DNA from: Zygaena filipendulae
Lineage: Eukaryota; Arthropoda; Insecta; Lepidoptera; Zygaenidae
DNA: 64,000 bases
Assembly (NCBI GenBank): GCA_907165275.2
Contig: OU015662.1
Location: 813,501-877,500 of the forward strand
Reading direction: 5' to 3'
This document shows, one piece after another, positions 51,800-62,366 of the stretch (positions are counted from its first letter, which is position 1; each line of letters starts with the position of its first letter). Below the pieces are notes generated by a model. That model was not told the DNA's origin. It saw only the letters and a list, made by a program, of their open reading frames with translations, and did not search any database. Position numbers and translations under genes: made by a program.

Positions 51800-52093
51800 A
51801 AAAAAGAAAGGCCGCGTCTGTCTTTGTCTGTCTGTCTGTTCGCGATAAACTCAAAAACTACCGAACAAAATTTCATGCGGTTTTCACCAATAGATAGAGT
51901 GATTTATGAGGAAGTTTTAGATATATAAATAATTTGTTAAGGTTTTGTGTAAATTTGTTGAAATATAATGATAATTGTTGGAAGTGTCGGAAAAAGTGCA
52001 TAAAATATTGCAAACAACACGTTGGCAGGGGTAGGTGAAAGTCCTGCGGGAACTCCGAAATGAACGCGGGTGAAACCGCAAGAAACAGCTAGT
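51800..52093 (+). mobile_element. Helitron variant D
   Basis: TAAAAAAGAAAGGCCGCG, CGATAAACTCAAAAACTACCG, AAGGTTTTGTGTAAATTTG, AGTGTCGGAAAAAGTG, then AACGCGGGTGAAACCGCAAGAAACAGCTAGT. Confidence 0.78.
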
Positions 52094-52502
52094 TTGTAAA
52101 TAATTTTCAGTTGAGTAAATCCGGATTACCGTTCACCAGCATTTAAGCAACTCTAATTACGTTACGACGAAAAGCAATTACAGAACGCTCGGTGTGATAC
52201 AACTTTAAAAAATGCTGTACCTATTTTCGAAATCCTCCAAGTTTAATGCTAACGAAGATATTTTCTCTTTTAAAGTAATTACCTATCTGTGTCTACATGA
52301 GCAAGTAGATAGAAGTGAAGTATTCGTTAATGAGTTCCACTCAATTTAACGTTTTTTTCCACGTGACTGAGCGATGCTTCGTCGCCCAATTACATATTAT
52401 ATTACATTCCCTAACTAATGAAATTTCACTTCGTTTGCAGTAACGGTGCGTACACACTACATAATGTTACATAACATGTTACTGATAATCCTACTAATAT
52501 TA
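52094..52502. other. Unassigned intergenic DNA
   Basis: No feature is recognised. Confidence 0.4.
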
Positions 52503-52810
52503 TAAACTAGCTGTGCCCCGCGGTTTCACCCGCGCGAAAGGTTTTTATACAAAAACTTTTTTTCCCGACAAATTTCAATGAAACAAAGCCAATATGTAGC
52601 TCCAGGCTAAGCTTAATCTACCTGTGAAAACCGCATGACAATCCGTTCAGTAGGTTCGGAGATTATCGCGAACAGACAGACAGAAAAGAATCTTAAAAAC
52701 TTTTTTTTTGTGCTTGGTTACTCTTCTTTTATCACCCCTCTCAATTTTAGGTAAAATATTCAATGTACAGAATCGCGGATTCTACTCTTTTATTATAGTA
52801 TACTCGTAGA
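52503..52810 (-). mobile_element. Helitron variant B
   Basis: AACTAGCTGTGCCCCGCGGTTTCACCCGCG to TCTACTCTTTTATTATAGTATACTCG. Its 5' end abuts the left terminal repeat of the Tc1 element. Confidence 0.85.
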
Positions 52811-52813
52811 TAC

Positions 52814-54374
52814 CACATCAAAAGTGTCTAGGGATCAACATATATTTTTGCAATAACTTTTCTCCTGATTGATATTAATTAAAATTTTCTTTAAGGATTC
52901 ATCAAATAAAGTGTTTTCGTTTGTCACAGTAACGATAAACCAAGTCACCTTTGCATTAATAAAGAAATTTGCCATTTTCCTAATAAAGGGATTTTTGACA
53001 TTTGAACCACTAACATTAAAGTTCGAAAAAAAGACTGAAATAACAGTTTTCTTTAAAATTTTATTGGGTAACTTAAACAATTAATAATCCGTGTTTCTAC
53101 CGCGAACACTAACAACACAAGAACATCGGTTTGGCATACTCAAAATGAGTTCATCCAAATCACGCTGTGGAATGGCCGCCCATGTTCGTTGCAACAACAA
53201 AAAAAGGTCTTCTTGCGACTGGATACCCTCCATATTCGGCAGGGCTCTTCTCTGTAGCATATCCCATGCATGCTCAATCGGGTTCAAGTCTGGCGACTGA
53301 GCAGGCCAGGGCAGGACATTGATGTTAGCTGCGGCGAGAGTCTGTCTTACAACTCTTGCGGTGTGCGGTCGTGCATTATCATGCATTAACTGAAATAAGG
53401 GACCGATTTGCACTTGTAGAGGAACGATGACGTCTGATACAATCGTCTCAGCATAAATTTGAGCGTTGAGGTTGCCTCTGATCCAAATCAACTCAGTTCT
53501 TCCGCCGATCCAAATACCCGCCCATACCATGATGGTTCCACCACTATAAGGATGGACTTGCTGGCAGGATTTTAATCGCTGTTGGCGTTCAGGGGTTCTC
53601 CAGTGTCGTATACGTCTTGTATCCGGTCTCATACCAAAACGAGACTCATCAGAAAAGCACACGAAACGCCATTGTTCTTCTGCCCAATTTCTGTGTTCAA
53701 GAGCCCATTGATATCGAATCCTACGATTGTGCATTGCTATAGGTGGTACCCGTAGCGGTCTTCGGCAATGAAGGTTCACTTCATGCAAGCGGTTTCTGAC
53801 TGTTTGGTCGCTAATTAAGTTCCCTGAAGAGTGATGAAGCCTCACGGCTAACATCATGGCGGTTATTGTTGGAGCTCTTCGAGTTAAGATTTGAATGTAT
53901 CGGTCTTGTCTCCGTGTGGTGCAGCGATACCGTCCTCCATGGCGCTCAGCCACGGTACCAGTGCTTCGGTAACGTGTCCAAAGTCGACTGATAACACTCT
54001 GACTTGTATTCAGAGCTAAAGCCACAGTACGTTGCCGGGAACCAGCTTCTATCATTCCCACGGCTCTGAGCATTTCTTCCCTGCTTAAATGACGTCGCCG
54101 CTCCATAATAACGTTGGTTTTAATCAGTAGTAGGGAAACAGTAGCACTAATAATGTCTTCAATGCGTTGTATGATTGTATGTTTTTATAGGGAAAATATT
54201 GACAGCTGATTTTCATCTTTTACTCGAATTTGATTGACAGTTCCTGATTCAAATTATGTAATGCACCAAAAAGGATCCATATAAATTTATAAAATCATAA
54301 ATTTATTACAAAGCCACATCTCAATCTCAAGAAATCCGCATAAAAATGCTTGATCCCTAGACACTTTTGATGTG
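52814..54374 (-). mobile_element. Tc1-like DNA transposon, apparently intact
   Basis: Inverted ends CACATCAAAAGTGTCTAGGGATCAA (from 52814) and the complement ending GATGTG (54374) enclose a single uninterrupted transposase gene on the minus strand. At 1.56 kb the size is normal for Tc1 elements. A TA lies one base outside the left end and four bases beyond the right end, so the exact TA duplication is not clean. Confidence 0.9.
53081..54106 (-). CDS. Tc1-like transposase, DD34E (341 aa)
   Basis: This cut-and-paste transposase excises and inserts the surrounding element at TA sites in the nucleus. Residues about 8-45 and 80-115 form the paired-like helix-turn-helix DNA-binding halves, joined by a basic linker (GGRYRCTTRR, 58-67). 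The catalytic triad is complete: Asp153 (CFSDESRF), Asp243 (MHDNARPH) and Glu278 (SPDLNPIEHAWD), with 34 residues between the last two, i.e. DD34E. Length is normal for the family. The start MERRRHLSREEM is in frame and no stop or frameshift is present, unlike every other transposon frame in this window. Confidence 0.95.
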   Translation of the reverse strand: MERRRHLSREEMLRAVGMIEAGSRQRTVALALNTSQSVISRLWTRYRSTGTVAERHGGRYRCTTRRQDRYIQILTRRAPTITAMMLAVRLHHSSGNLISDQTVRNRLHEVNLHCRRPLRVPPIAMHNRRIRYQWALEHRNWAEEQWRFVCFSDESRFGMRPDTRRIRHWRTPERQQRLKSCQQVHPYSGGTIMVWAGIWIGGRTELIWIRGNLNAQIYAETIVSDVIVPLQVQIGPLFQLMHDNARPHTARVVRQTLAAANINVLPWPAQSPDLNPIEHAWDMLQRRALPNMEGIQSQEDLFLLLQRTWAAIPQRDLDELILSMPNRCSCVVSVRGRNTDY

Positions 54375-54378
54375 TGTG

Positions 54379-54571
54379 TAATGTGTGTAGTGTGAAAGTG
54401 TGGGTGTTTGGATGTTTGTTACTCAATCACGCAAAAACGGCTGAACGGATTTGGATGAAATTTGGCATGCACGTCGTCAGGGGTACAGAGAAGGACATAG
54501 GGTACTTTTATCACGGAATTCCCGCGGGAACTCCGAAATTACTAAGTGTGAAACCACGGGGCACAGCTAGT
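54379..54571 (+). mobile_element. Helitron with lost 5' terminus
   Basis: GTAGTGTGAAAGTGTGGGTG to GTGTGAAACCACGGGGCACAGCTAGT. The ACTAATATTATAAA start is replaced where the Tc1 element ends. Confidence 0.8.
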
Positions 54572-54728
54572 AATAGTACCTATATAGCAATCATTAGTTT
54601 GCTCAGGTCGATTATCTTTTCCGAAACTTTTACTTGTGTACTATAATTTTTATCTCAAAAGATACCGAAAGATGGTGTTTATCTCAGATCAACCGTGAGA
54701 TCGGGCTGTGTAAACGCACGACATTAAA

Positions 54729-54966
54729 TGGATGCAGATAAGCAATAACATGTTAACCCACAAAATCAAGTTATTGATTCAGAACGATTTATTGAGAGTT
54801 TGGAAACGTTTTTTAATTATGTGTTTACCTTATTACATTGCTTAAATATGTAACTAAATATTGAACATAAAAAATGTTGATACAAAATGGCGCTCCTACA
54901 TTTAAAACACGATTTACTCAAAATTTCTCCAGTGTGGGTTAACACACTATTGCTTATCTATGTCCA
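54729..54966. mobile_element. MITE family Z, complete copy
   Basis: TGGATGCAGATAAGCAATAACATG to CACTATTGCTTATCTATGTCCA, 238 bp. Direct ATTAAA copies directly outside both ends may be a 6-bp target duplication. Confidence 0.85.
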
Positions 54967-55508
54967 ATTAAATTAGTCCGTGGATGCGAGTAGCAGTGAA
55001 AATAGGATGCACATAATTCTCAAAGCTCGCTTGCATAGCCGACAGGCAAAAGTTCATAATTCGCTTCAGACCAACGATACGACAACTAGCAACGTTCACA
55101 TTAATGAGTGAAACTTGATGAGTGATGAAGCTGGAAATCGCAATAATGCTACTTATACGAGAAGAGGAAACTCCGGTTTTGTAATCCAAAGATTTTTAGA
55201 GTAGTCTATCGTAACTAAGCCGATGTGTCTAGAATGAGTTTTTTCAAGTGGGCGTGGATGGCCAAATTCATAACTATAGGAGGAATAGCGTAAAACGCTC
55301 AAGGCAATCTCGAGGCCGATTTTGATAAAAACTAAAACTTTTAAAAACCTTCAAATTTGTTGGATACGTAAAATGTTAATATTAAAATGTCGATGATACT
55401 TTGAAAATTTTTAAGAAAAACTCTAGCCCACTTTTGAAAAAATCTTATTTAATTTACATATTTTAAGTACCTAGACCACATAAACATTCCGAGATTTAGC
55501 TAAAACTC
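54967..55508. other. Unassigned intergenic DNA
   Basis: No feature is recognised. Confidence 0.4.
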
Positions 55509-55959
55509 TAACGGCGACTCTCAGAGTCGTTTTAATGATCACTTAATTTTAAGTAAAGATTTTAAAAACAAAACTGCCGCACTCAGACACGTTCATTAAA
55601 TTAATTTTAATTGACATTTAACTAAATTCAACTTAATTACGGTCGCACTCAGAGTCGACTATAATGATTACTTAGTTAAGTATAGATTTTTTAAACAAAA
55701 TTGCCGCAATCAGAGACGTTCAGTAAATTAATGTTAGTTGGCATTTAATGAGATGTAACTTAATTAGTTAAATGGCAATTAACATTAATTTATTAAACTT
55801 GTCTGATTGTGTCAGTTTTGTTTTAAAAATCTATACTTAACTAAGTAATCATTAAAGTCGACTCTGAGTGCGGAGGTTAATTAGTCAACAGGCAATTTTT
55901 TTTTTTAATCTTTACTTAAAATTAAATAATCATTAAAACGACTCTGAGTGCGACCGTTA
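55509..55959. mobile_element. Palindromic MITE P containing a second MITE P
   Basis: The outer ends TAACGGCGACTCTCAGAGTCG and CGACTCTGAGTGCGACCGTTA are inverted. The outer arms match through TTTTAATGATCACTTAATTTTAAG and its complement. The inner copy occupies 55640-55876. Confidence 0.82.
55640..55876. mobile_element. MITE P nested inside MITE P
   Basis: CGGTCGCACTCAGAGTCGAC to GTCGACTCTGAGTGCGGAGG, a nearly full-length palindrome (arms about 110 bases). Direct TTAATTA copies flank it (55633-55639, 55877-55883). Confidence 0.82.
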
Positions 55960-56455
55960 TGCTTATAACAAACCAAAATTAAATATTAACGAAACGGTGT
56001 CATCAGAACTGCTAAACATTAGCAACACACCATCCTCGAAACCATCTTATAATTCCATCTAATATTCAAGGAACACTCAGAACGTAAGCTATTACTTAAC
56101 AAAATACGACAAGCTCATACTGCGGCTTCTGGCACCGACGCGACGTTACATATAACTTCACTCTGCAATAGCCCATAAACATCGTTCTAAATAACTCATG
56201 CATAAATTTCACCGGCGGTGTTATCCTGTCTAAAATCCTGGATGCCGAGGCTGGGACGCCATAATCCCCCCATTCCTTATAATTACTCGGGCAGGTGCAG
56301 GACGCAATTAGTACCCACCTATCTATTCAACGCCCCCTCCAACTTAAGTACCTCCTTCCGACTGGTGGGAGTTGGGTTAGAGCTCTCGTTTAGGAAAGCA
56401 GGGAACAATTTCACTGATGCGCTGTCTGAGATGCTCATATTGTGTTTTATAATCT
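55960..56455. other. Unassigned, GC-balanced DNA
   Basis: 56100-56430 is richer in GC than its surroundings and has an 80-codon plus-strand frame (from 56218) that begins at a non-ATG codon. I recognise no domain. Confidence 0.4.
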
Positions 56456-56658
56456 ACTAGCTGTTCCCCGCGGTTTCACCCGCGGATATTTCGGAGTTCC
56501 CGCGGGAATTCTGGGATAAAAAGTACCCTATGACACTCAGGATCACTGTAGCTTCGTATAAGTGAAAGAATTTTCAAAATCGGTTCAGTAGATCCAGAGA
56601 TTACCCCCTACAACGACACAAACTCACAAACTTTTGCTCTTTATAATATCAGTATAGA
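56456..56658 (-). mobile_element. Helitron, near complete
   Basis: ACTAGCTGTTCCCCGCGGTTTCACCCGCGG to GCTCTTTATAATATCAGTATAG. A short second scrap (CCCGTAGCTTCACCCGCG) is at about 56684. Confidence 0.85.
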
Positions 56659-57946
56659 TTTAATGTGGATACAACATTTTCCCCCGTAGCTTCACCCGCG
56701 TTAGTTTCGGAGTAAATAGAAAATAAAATAGTAAAATACAGTAATTTTTTAACGTAAAGACGTAATAAAAATGAGGCAGGATAATATCATGAGAGGCATA
56801 GGTACCACCGCCTCGTTACAAGTAAAACCGCTGAACAGAAAACTTCAGTAGAACTATAAGTTTACACCATTATTCAACCCTACATTTTACTACTGCGGCC
56901 GTCCTAAATAAAGTTTTTACACTACCATCCGAGTTGGTGCCAAAAGCTTAAAATTTTCAACGGAAATTCAACGTCCGACATTAAAAAGTTTCGTATTTTA
57001 TTTAGATAACGACAAGGGAACTTAAAAGTTTCCCAAAGTGTTGCTTTTGTACACGACTTTTGATAGCAGATGAAGAATGAGAGGAAAATAAAAGGAACTG
57101 AATGAAAATTCTTTGTTGAACGGACAGAAGAAAAAGAGATAAATAAATAAACAAAAAGTATACAAATCAAAATGGCACTTGTGTACTATCTGGCTGTATC
57201 TTGCAGGCTATTGGAGATTCACTTTTTTTTCTTATGGACCATCAGAATCAGCAGGGCAATTATGTAATTTTTGTTGCATTCACATTTCAGTTTCAATAAG
57301 AAAAATATCGATTTTGTGATTAATTAATCATGTTTAACGAGCTTCAACTTTTGAAGTATGTTTATTTTGGTAGATTGCCAGATATTTTTGGTGTCAAAAA
57401 GTGCATATTGTATTCGCAAAACTGATTGCAACCGAAAAATGATGGAAATAAAAGTTACATAATAGCCTCACCTACTCACAGTATCAAGATATGATTGCTA
57501 ATTAGCAAATGCAAATGATGGTGCTATAGACTGCAATATTTTTCTCGAAGCTCTTATAGAGGACACCAAAGTAATCAGCTTCAAACGTCATATTATATAC
57601 CTAATAGGTACCTATATCTTCACGTGTATATAAAGATCCCAAAAAATTGTGTCCAAAAATACGTAAAACACTCACTAAAAAATATAATAAAAAACAAATA
57701 CGGTATCCGCACAAAAACTATCGAAAATCTACTTAAATCTAGAGTTTCCCCTAAAAACACATATATGACCTTGAAAAATAAATATAAAGAATTTTAGCCA
57801 AAAGATAAAGGTTGTAAGGTTGCAGTCAGCCAAAAATACGCACTATTTGTTGCGATTTTTCTAATATCTATGGTGTGTTGATTTTGTTGCAAATATTATT
57901 ATAAATACCTATTGTCTTCAGCTAATTTCTAAAGTTGGAATTTTCT
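56659..57946. other. AT-rich intergenic DNA
   Basis: No gene, RNA or complete repeat is recognised in 1.3 kb. Confidence 0.45.
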
Positions 57947-58236
57947 ATGTTTCACTCGCGTAAATTTCAGAGATCTCGCAGAAATTCGGGAACAAAGTAC
58001 CCTAGTAATGTCCTTTTCTGTACCCCTGACAATGTGTATGAAAAATTTCATGAGATTTCACCGGCGTCAATTCCTACGGGCATTCCGGGATTAAAATTAC
58101 CCTATGTCCTTCTCTTTACCTCTGACAATGTGCGTACAAAACTTCATCATGATCAGTTGAGCCATCAAGACGTGAAAGCGTAACAGACAGACAGACAGAC
58201 AGATAGTTACTTTCGCATTTATAATATTAGTAGGGA
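57947..58236 (-). mobile_element. Two truncated Helitrons in tandem
   Basis: 57947-58051 and 58052-58236 each show the hairpin-side TTTCACYSGCG, body and CCCTGACAATGTG. Only the second reaches CATTTATAATATTAGTAGG and carries a (GACA)n run at 58170-58200. Confidence 0.75.
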
Positions 58237-58694
58237 TTGGTTAATTTCAGTGTATCTGAAAATAATTAATACACTAGTAGTATCCGCTAAAAGTATCGAG
58301 TTGAAATTGAGGCCACTGAAAGCCTTTGTTGGGAAGGAACGTTGTTTTTTCCCTAACTTCTTTAACCCTTTTCCCCGTGCCTGTGCTCCCAAAGCCTCCA
58401 TTGTTTTTTAAGGGGCAATTCATCAATCAATACACACCCTTTCCGTAGTAAAAATGTCTATAAAATAAATAGAGAAGGCTTGACCTAGTATATAATCTAT
58501 TGTTAGTTAAATATAATATGTAAATACTCTGCAGTATATCTAAAACCTTCCAATAAAGCTCAAAATGGATGAAGGAAATATAATTTCGAAACGTACATAA
58601 AAATGCATGGGATCATTTCTTATTTTCTACAAAGTGAGATTTAATAGATAGTTTTAGACTAAATTTCAAAGTCATAATAAGCACATTAGAGTAT
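58237..58694. other. Unassigned intergenic DNA
   Basis: No feature is recognised. Confidence 0.4.
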
Positions 58695-58965
58695 CTGGGT
58701 GACCAAGCTTTGCTCGTAGCGCTATCTGTTGTTAAGAAAGAAAGCAGTACCAAAAACTTAGTTTTCATTGCCTGAAAACACGGATAAGATGACGTTTTCT
58801 AAAAATGAAACCTAGCTAGATCGATTAATCACCCCCGAAACTCGCTATATAGGTACTTAATTTCATGAAAATCGTTAGATCCGTTCCCGAAATTCAGATT
58901 ATATACCTACCCACATAATACATATTTATATACCAGAATTGCTCGTTTAAAAATAGTAGTTAGAT
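58695..58965. repeat. GACCAAGCTTTGCTCG...AATTGCTCGTTTAAA repeat
   Basis: GGTGACCAAGCTTTGCTCG at the left and ATACCAGAATTGCTCGTTTAAA at the right match a dispersed repeat I recall from lepidopteran genomes. Its class is unclear and no second copy is in this window. Confidence 0.4.
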
Positions 58966-59503
58966 ATAGATTAAATTTATTTATATCATTTTAAAAAGTA
59001 TATTATGTATGTTATATTTTGCAATTTAACTTTTAAAGTATAGTTTAATAATTATGTCCTATTATGATATTCATTGTTAGAGTAAAAAAGGTTATTCAAT
59101 AAAAAGTTATTTTTATACAATTGTATTTTATTGCTCAAATTTATTTCTGATTTTACTCAAATAAAATTAATTTGACGATAAGTAAAAGGTCAAACAAAAA
59201 CATTAAAGATTAAAAATGGCCGCTCTATGGGAGAGGAATATTAATAAAATTAATTGTTAGCTTTACCGAGTCTATACGACCTTCGACTTCCGGAGTACTC
59301 TTCAAAACCACTAGACTGTTGCCGGTTTAACATAATCCCCGATAATTTAATTCGCCATTGTCACCCAAATCTCTTGGGTGTTGGGAAATTTGCATAATCA
59401 TCCTTTTGCAATTACTCATATAACAATGATCATTTTCTTTGTCTCGTTTATAACAATAGACATCATAATGAACCGAACGAAAGTTACCAAGAGGTGAATT
59501 TAT
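58966..59503. other. Unassigned intergenic DNA
   Basis: No feature is recognised. Confidence 0.4.
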
Positions 59504-59637
59504 CCTACTAATATTATAAATGTGAAAGTGTGTGTTTGGATGTTTAGATGTTTGGATGTTTGTTACTCAATCACGCAAAAACGGCTGAACGTATTTGGAT
59601 GAAATTAACGCCGGTAAAACCGCGGAGAGCAGCTAGT
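59504..59637 (+). mobile_element. Helitron with internal deletion
   Basis: TCCTACTAATATTATAAATGTG to GGATGAAATTAACGCCGG, joining directly to AAAACCGCGGAGAGCAGCTAGT. About 75 bases of body are missing. Confidence 0.85.
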
Positions 59638-59822
59638 TTATTGTATAAAAGGTTATTCAATATCTCCCGATGCAAACAACTACCGAACCGGCGTCTCTAA
59701 AACAACAGTTGTGACTTGTGAACTAATTGTCGAATTGTTTTGACATTTTGACACATGCTTGTGTATTTGACGCTTGTGGTTTAGCTTGATGGTTTCTCAG
59801 GGAAATTCGTAATTATATGTAT

Positions 59823-60199
59823 ACTAGCTGTGCCCCGCGGTATCACCCGCGTGAGTTTCGGAGTTCCCGCGGGGTTTCCGAGATTAAAAATAGATAGTAG
59901 CCGATTCTCAGACCTACTGAATATGCATATAAAATTTCATAAAAATCGGTCAAGCTGTTACGGAGGAGTACCTATGGCAACTAACACTGTGACACGAGAA
60001 TTTTATATATTAGAAGACTAGCGGTTCCCTACAGTTTCACCCGCGTTACTTTCGGAGACCGCTGGAAATCCGGAATAAAAACTACCCTATGTCCTTCTTT
60101 GTACCCCTGACAATGTGTATCCAAAATTTCATGATGATCGGTTGAGCCGTTATGGCGTGAAAGCGTAACAAACAAACTCACATTCACGTTTATAATATT
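59823..60199 (-). mobile_element. Two Helitrons in tandem
   Basis: 59823-60016 (ACTAGCTGTGCCCCGCGGTATCACCC, variant body ending TATATTAGAAG) is followed by 60017-60199 (ACTAGCGGTTCCCTACAG to CACGTTTATAATATTA). Confidence 0.8.
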
Positions 60200-60302
60200 A
60201 CCCACCTGTCAGGATAGTCACCAGCGGTATGGGCCTACGCAGTTTAAGCCTTTTTTCCCCACCTACACCCACTTAGGGGTTAAATTGCATAAAATCCTTT
60301 CT

Positions 60303-61161
60303 TAATTCTTGTCTGTAGCACAGATGATATAATACTATACTCCTGCAGTAAGATATACAATACAAACCGCATGCAAAATTTCAAATTTCTACACCCAGCA
60401 AATTAGTATTTTTTATCAATATACCTACATATGTCAACCTCAATACTTATTAAGTGAAGTGATAAAAAACTGTCTACAAAAAACAATGTGCCGTCTCATC
60501 CGCCCTCGATCGAATGGATTTCCGGAAAAAAGAAAACATCACATCCAACTCGTGAATTATGTATGAAGACTGTAGATACAGAAATAAGCAACCAACCCTG
60601 CACGCTCCATTTACTAAATGTGGATACACCACACACATCCAACCTACTGAGAACATCACTCAATCTAAATTTCAGGGTTGCCTTTTTATTTTATGTTTTT
60701 TATATGACACAGTGGGCAAACGGGCAGGTAGTACACCTGATGGTAAGTGATTACCGCCGCCCATAGACATCTGCAACACCAGAAGGCATGCAGGTGCGTC
60801 GCCGACCTGGAATAGGGATGGGAACTGGCTTTCAAGTGGGGCTGCCGGAACACACCGTTAGGTGCTTGGCGACAGATTTACAACTTGAAGGTGCCCTCCC
60901 ACCATGCTATGGTTTCCTCACGATTTTCCCTTCATCGACAGCTCAAGCTCATTGGTTTGAACCTACGCTTTGCGGCGTTTGATCCGCACGCACCAATCTC
61001 TGAGTAATAAGTATTGAGGTTGACATATGTAGGTATATTGATAAAAATTACTAACTTGCTGGGTATAGAAATTTGAAATTTTGCATGCGGTTTGTATTGT
61101 ATATCTTACTGCAGAAGTAAGTATAGTATTATTATTTTATCTGTGCTGCAGACAAGAATTA
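60303..61161. repeat. ~150-bp inverted repeats flanking a SINE-containing spacer
   Basis: The left arm 60303-60452 and right arm 61005-61161 are inverted copies (TAATTCTTGTCTG, CTGCAGTAAGATATACAATAC, CATGCAAAATTTCAAATTTCT, TATGTCAACCTCAATACTTATTA and complements) with about 10 percent differences. The 552-bp spacer holds a SINE W copy and an unrecognised segment (60453-60690). Sequence like a repeat end (CACTTAGGGGTTAAATTGCAT, 60270-60300) precedes the left arm only. Confidence 0.8.
60691..61003 (-). mobile_element. SINE family W, near full copy
   Basis: TTTTATATGACACAGTGGGCAAACGGGCAGG (tail) to GATCCGCACGCACCAATCTCTGAG (worn tRNA-like head). A small deletion lies around the CCCGGCACTGGAGAGCG segment. 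It sits between the inverted repeats. Confidence 0.85.
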
Positions 61162-61168
61162 TGAAAGT

Positions 61169-61496
61169 AGGGATGTTGACTACTATTAAAAATCAATATT
61201 CTAATTAGTCCGTCAGTTAGAAAATAAAAAAAAACAATAGACACGTATTTTTTGCTTTTTTAAATAAATTAAAATATACAGAGATAAAGCGCATTAGTCT
61301 AGGGTGAGGGGGTCGTGACGTCACTAACCACTAAAACCGCCAAACAAACTGTCAGAATAGTGACGTTACGCGAAATTTCAACTCAATATATCGCCGTTAT
61401 TTTTCGATTACGTAAAAAAAGAAAAAAATACGTGTCCAATATTTTTTAATAATCTACAAAGACAGACTAAAAATAAAAATTAGTCAACATGCCCAT
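61169..61496. mobile_element. MITE family Y copy
   Basis: GGGATGTTGACTACTATTAAAAATC to AAAATTAGTCAACATGCCC. One CRE palindrome is perfect (CGTGACGTCACTAACC), the other has become TGACGTTA. Confidence 0.88.
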
Positions 61497-61760
61497 TGAA
61501 TAGAAATTGAAATTGAAAGAACTTTATTTGACACAACACACAAATATTACAACACACGTGAGCAAACGGGTATAGATTGTGGGTCCGCTTCCCAACTGCC
61601 AAAATGACGCCGCTGATCCGAAGATCAGAAATGTGCTGGGAGATCGGCAGCGCGCCAACCCGGTGCCAGGCGAGTCTCGTTTCGCTATTGAGAAACAGAC
61701 ACCTACTTTGAAACAGTGAAAATATCTAAAACTAATAAATGGAGATAAATGGAGGTATGT
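61497..61760 (-). mobile_element. 3' end of a non-LTR retroposon
   Basis: GAAATTGAAATTGAAAGAACTTTATTTGACACAACACAC at the left is the tail side, matching the plus-strand tail at 20780-20820. The body with GATCCGAAGATCAGAAATGTGC and GGAGATCGGCAGCGCGCC is likely 3' UTR or the end of an ORF. The right boundary is uncertain. Confidence 0.5.
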
Positions 61761-61976
61761 GTAACGTAGACTTTAAAATAAAGAAAGAAACGCCGACAAC
61801 CCAAGTCCAATTTTAATGATAAGTATCATGCAAAAAGATGATGCTAATAGGAGAACAAAATAATTAGAATATCCATTCTCCTGTTGCTGGTCTGCTGGAA
61901 GAAATCCCACTCGTGGAATAATTAATGATTACTTTTATAACAATTTCTTTTTATCTTGTCCACGTTAAAATTAATC

Positions 61977-62366
61977 TGTACTAATATTATAAAGAACTAA
62001 AGTTTGTGAGTTTGAGTTATCTCTGGATCTACTGAACCGATTTTGAAAATTCTTTCACTTATAGGAAGCTACGGTAGTCCTGAGTGACATGGGTACTTTT
62101 TATCTCGGGATTCCCGCGGGAACTCTGAAATTATCGTGGCTGAAACCGCGGGAGACAGCTAGTATATTATAGAGAGCTAAAGTTTGTGAGTTTATGAGTT
62201 TGAGACGTTATAGGGGGTTATCTCTGGATCTCAAAAAACCGATTTCGAAAATTCTTTCACTTATAGAAAGCTACGGTAGTCTTGAGTGACATGGGGTACT
62301 TTTTATCTCGGAATTCCCGCGCGAACTCTGAAATTACCGTGGGTGATACCGTGGGGGACAGCTAGT
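61977..62366 (+). mobile_element. Two similar Helitrons in direct tandem
   Basis: 61977-62163 (TGTACTAATATTATAAAGAAC to CTAGT) is followed immediately by 62164-62366 (ATATTATAGAGAGC to CTAGT). The bodies share AAAGTTTGTGAGTTTG, TTATCTCTGGATCT and GAAGCTACGGTAGTCYTGAGTGAC. The second may have inserted at the terminus of the first. Confidence 0.85.

Noticed and set aside
53091..53300. Plus-strand frame opposite the Tc1 transposase
   Set aside because: Antisense shadow; the minus-strand frame carries the complete DD34E triad.
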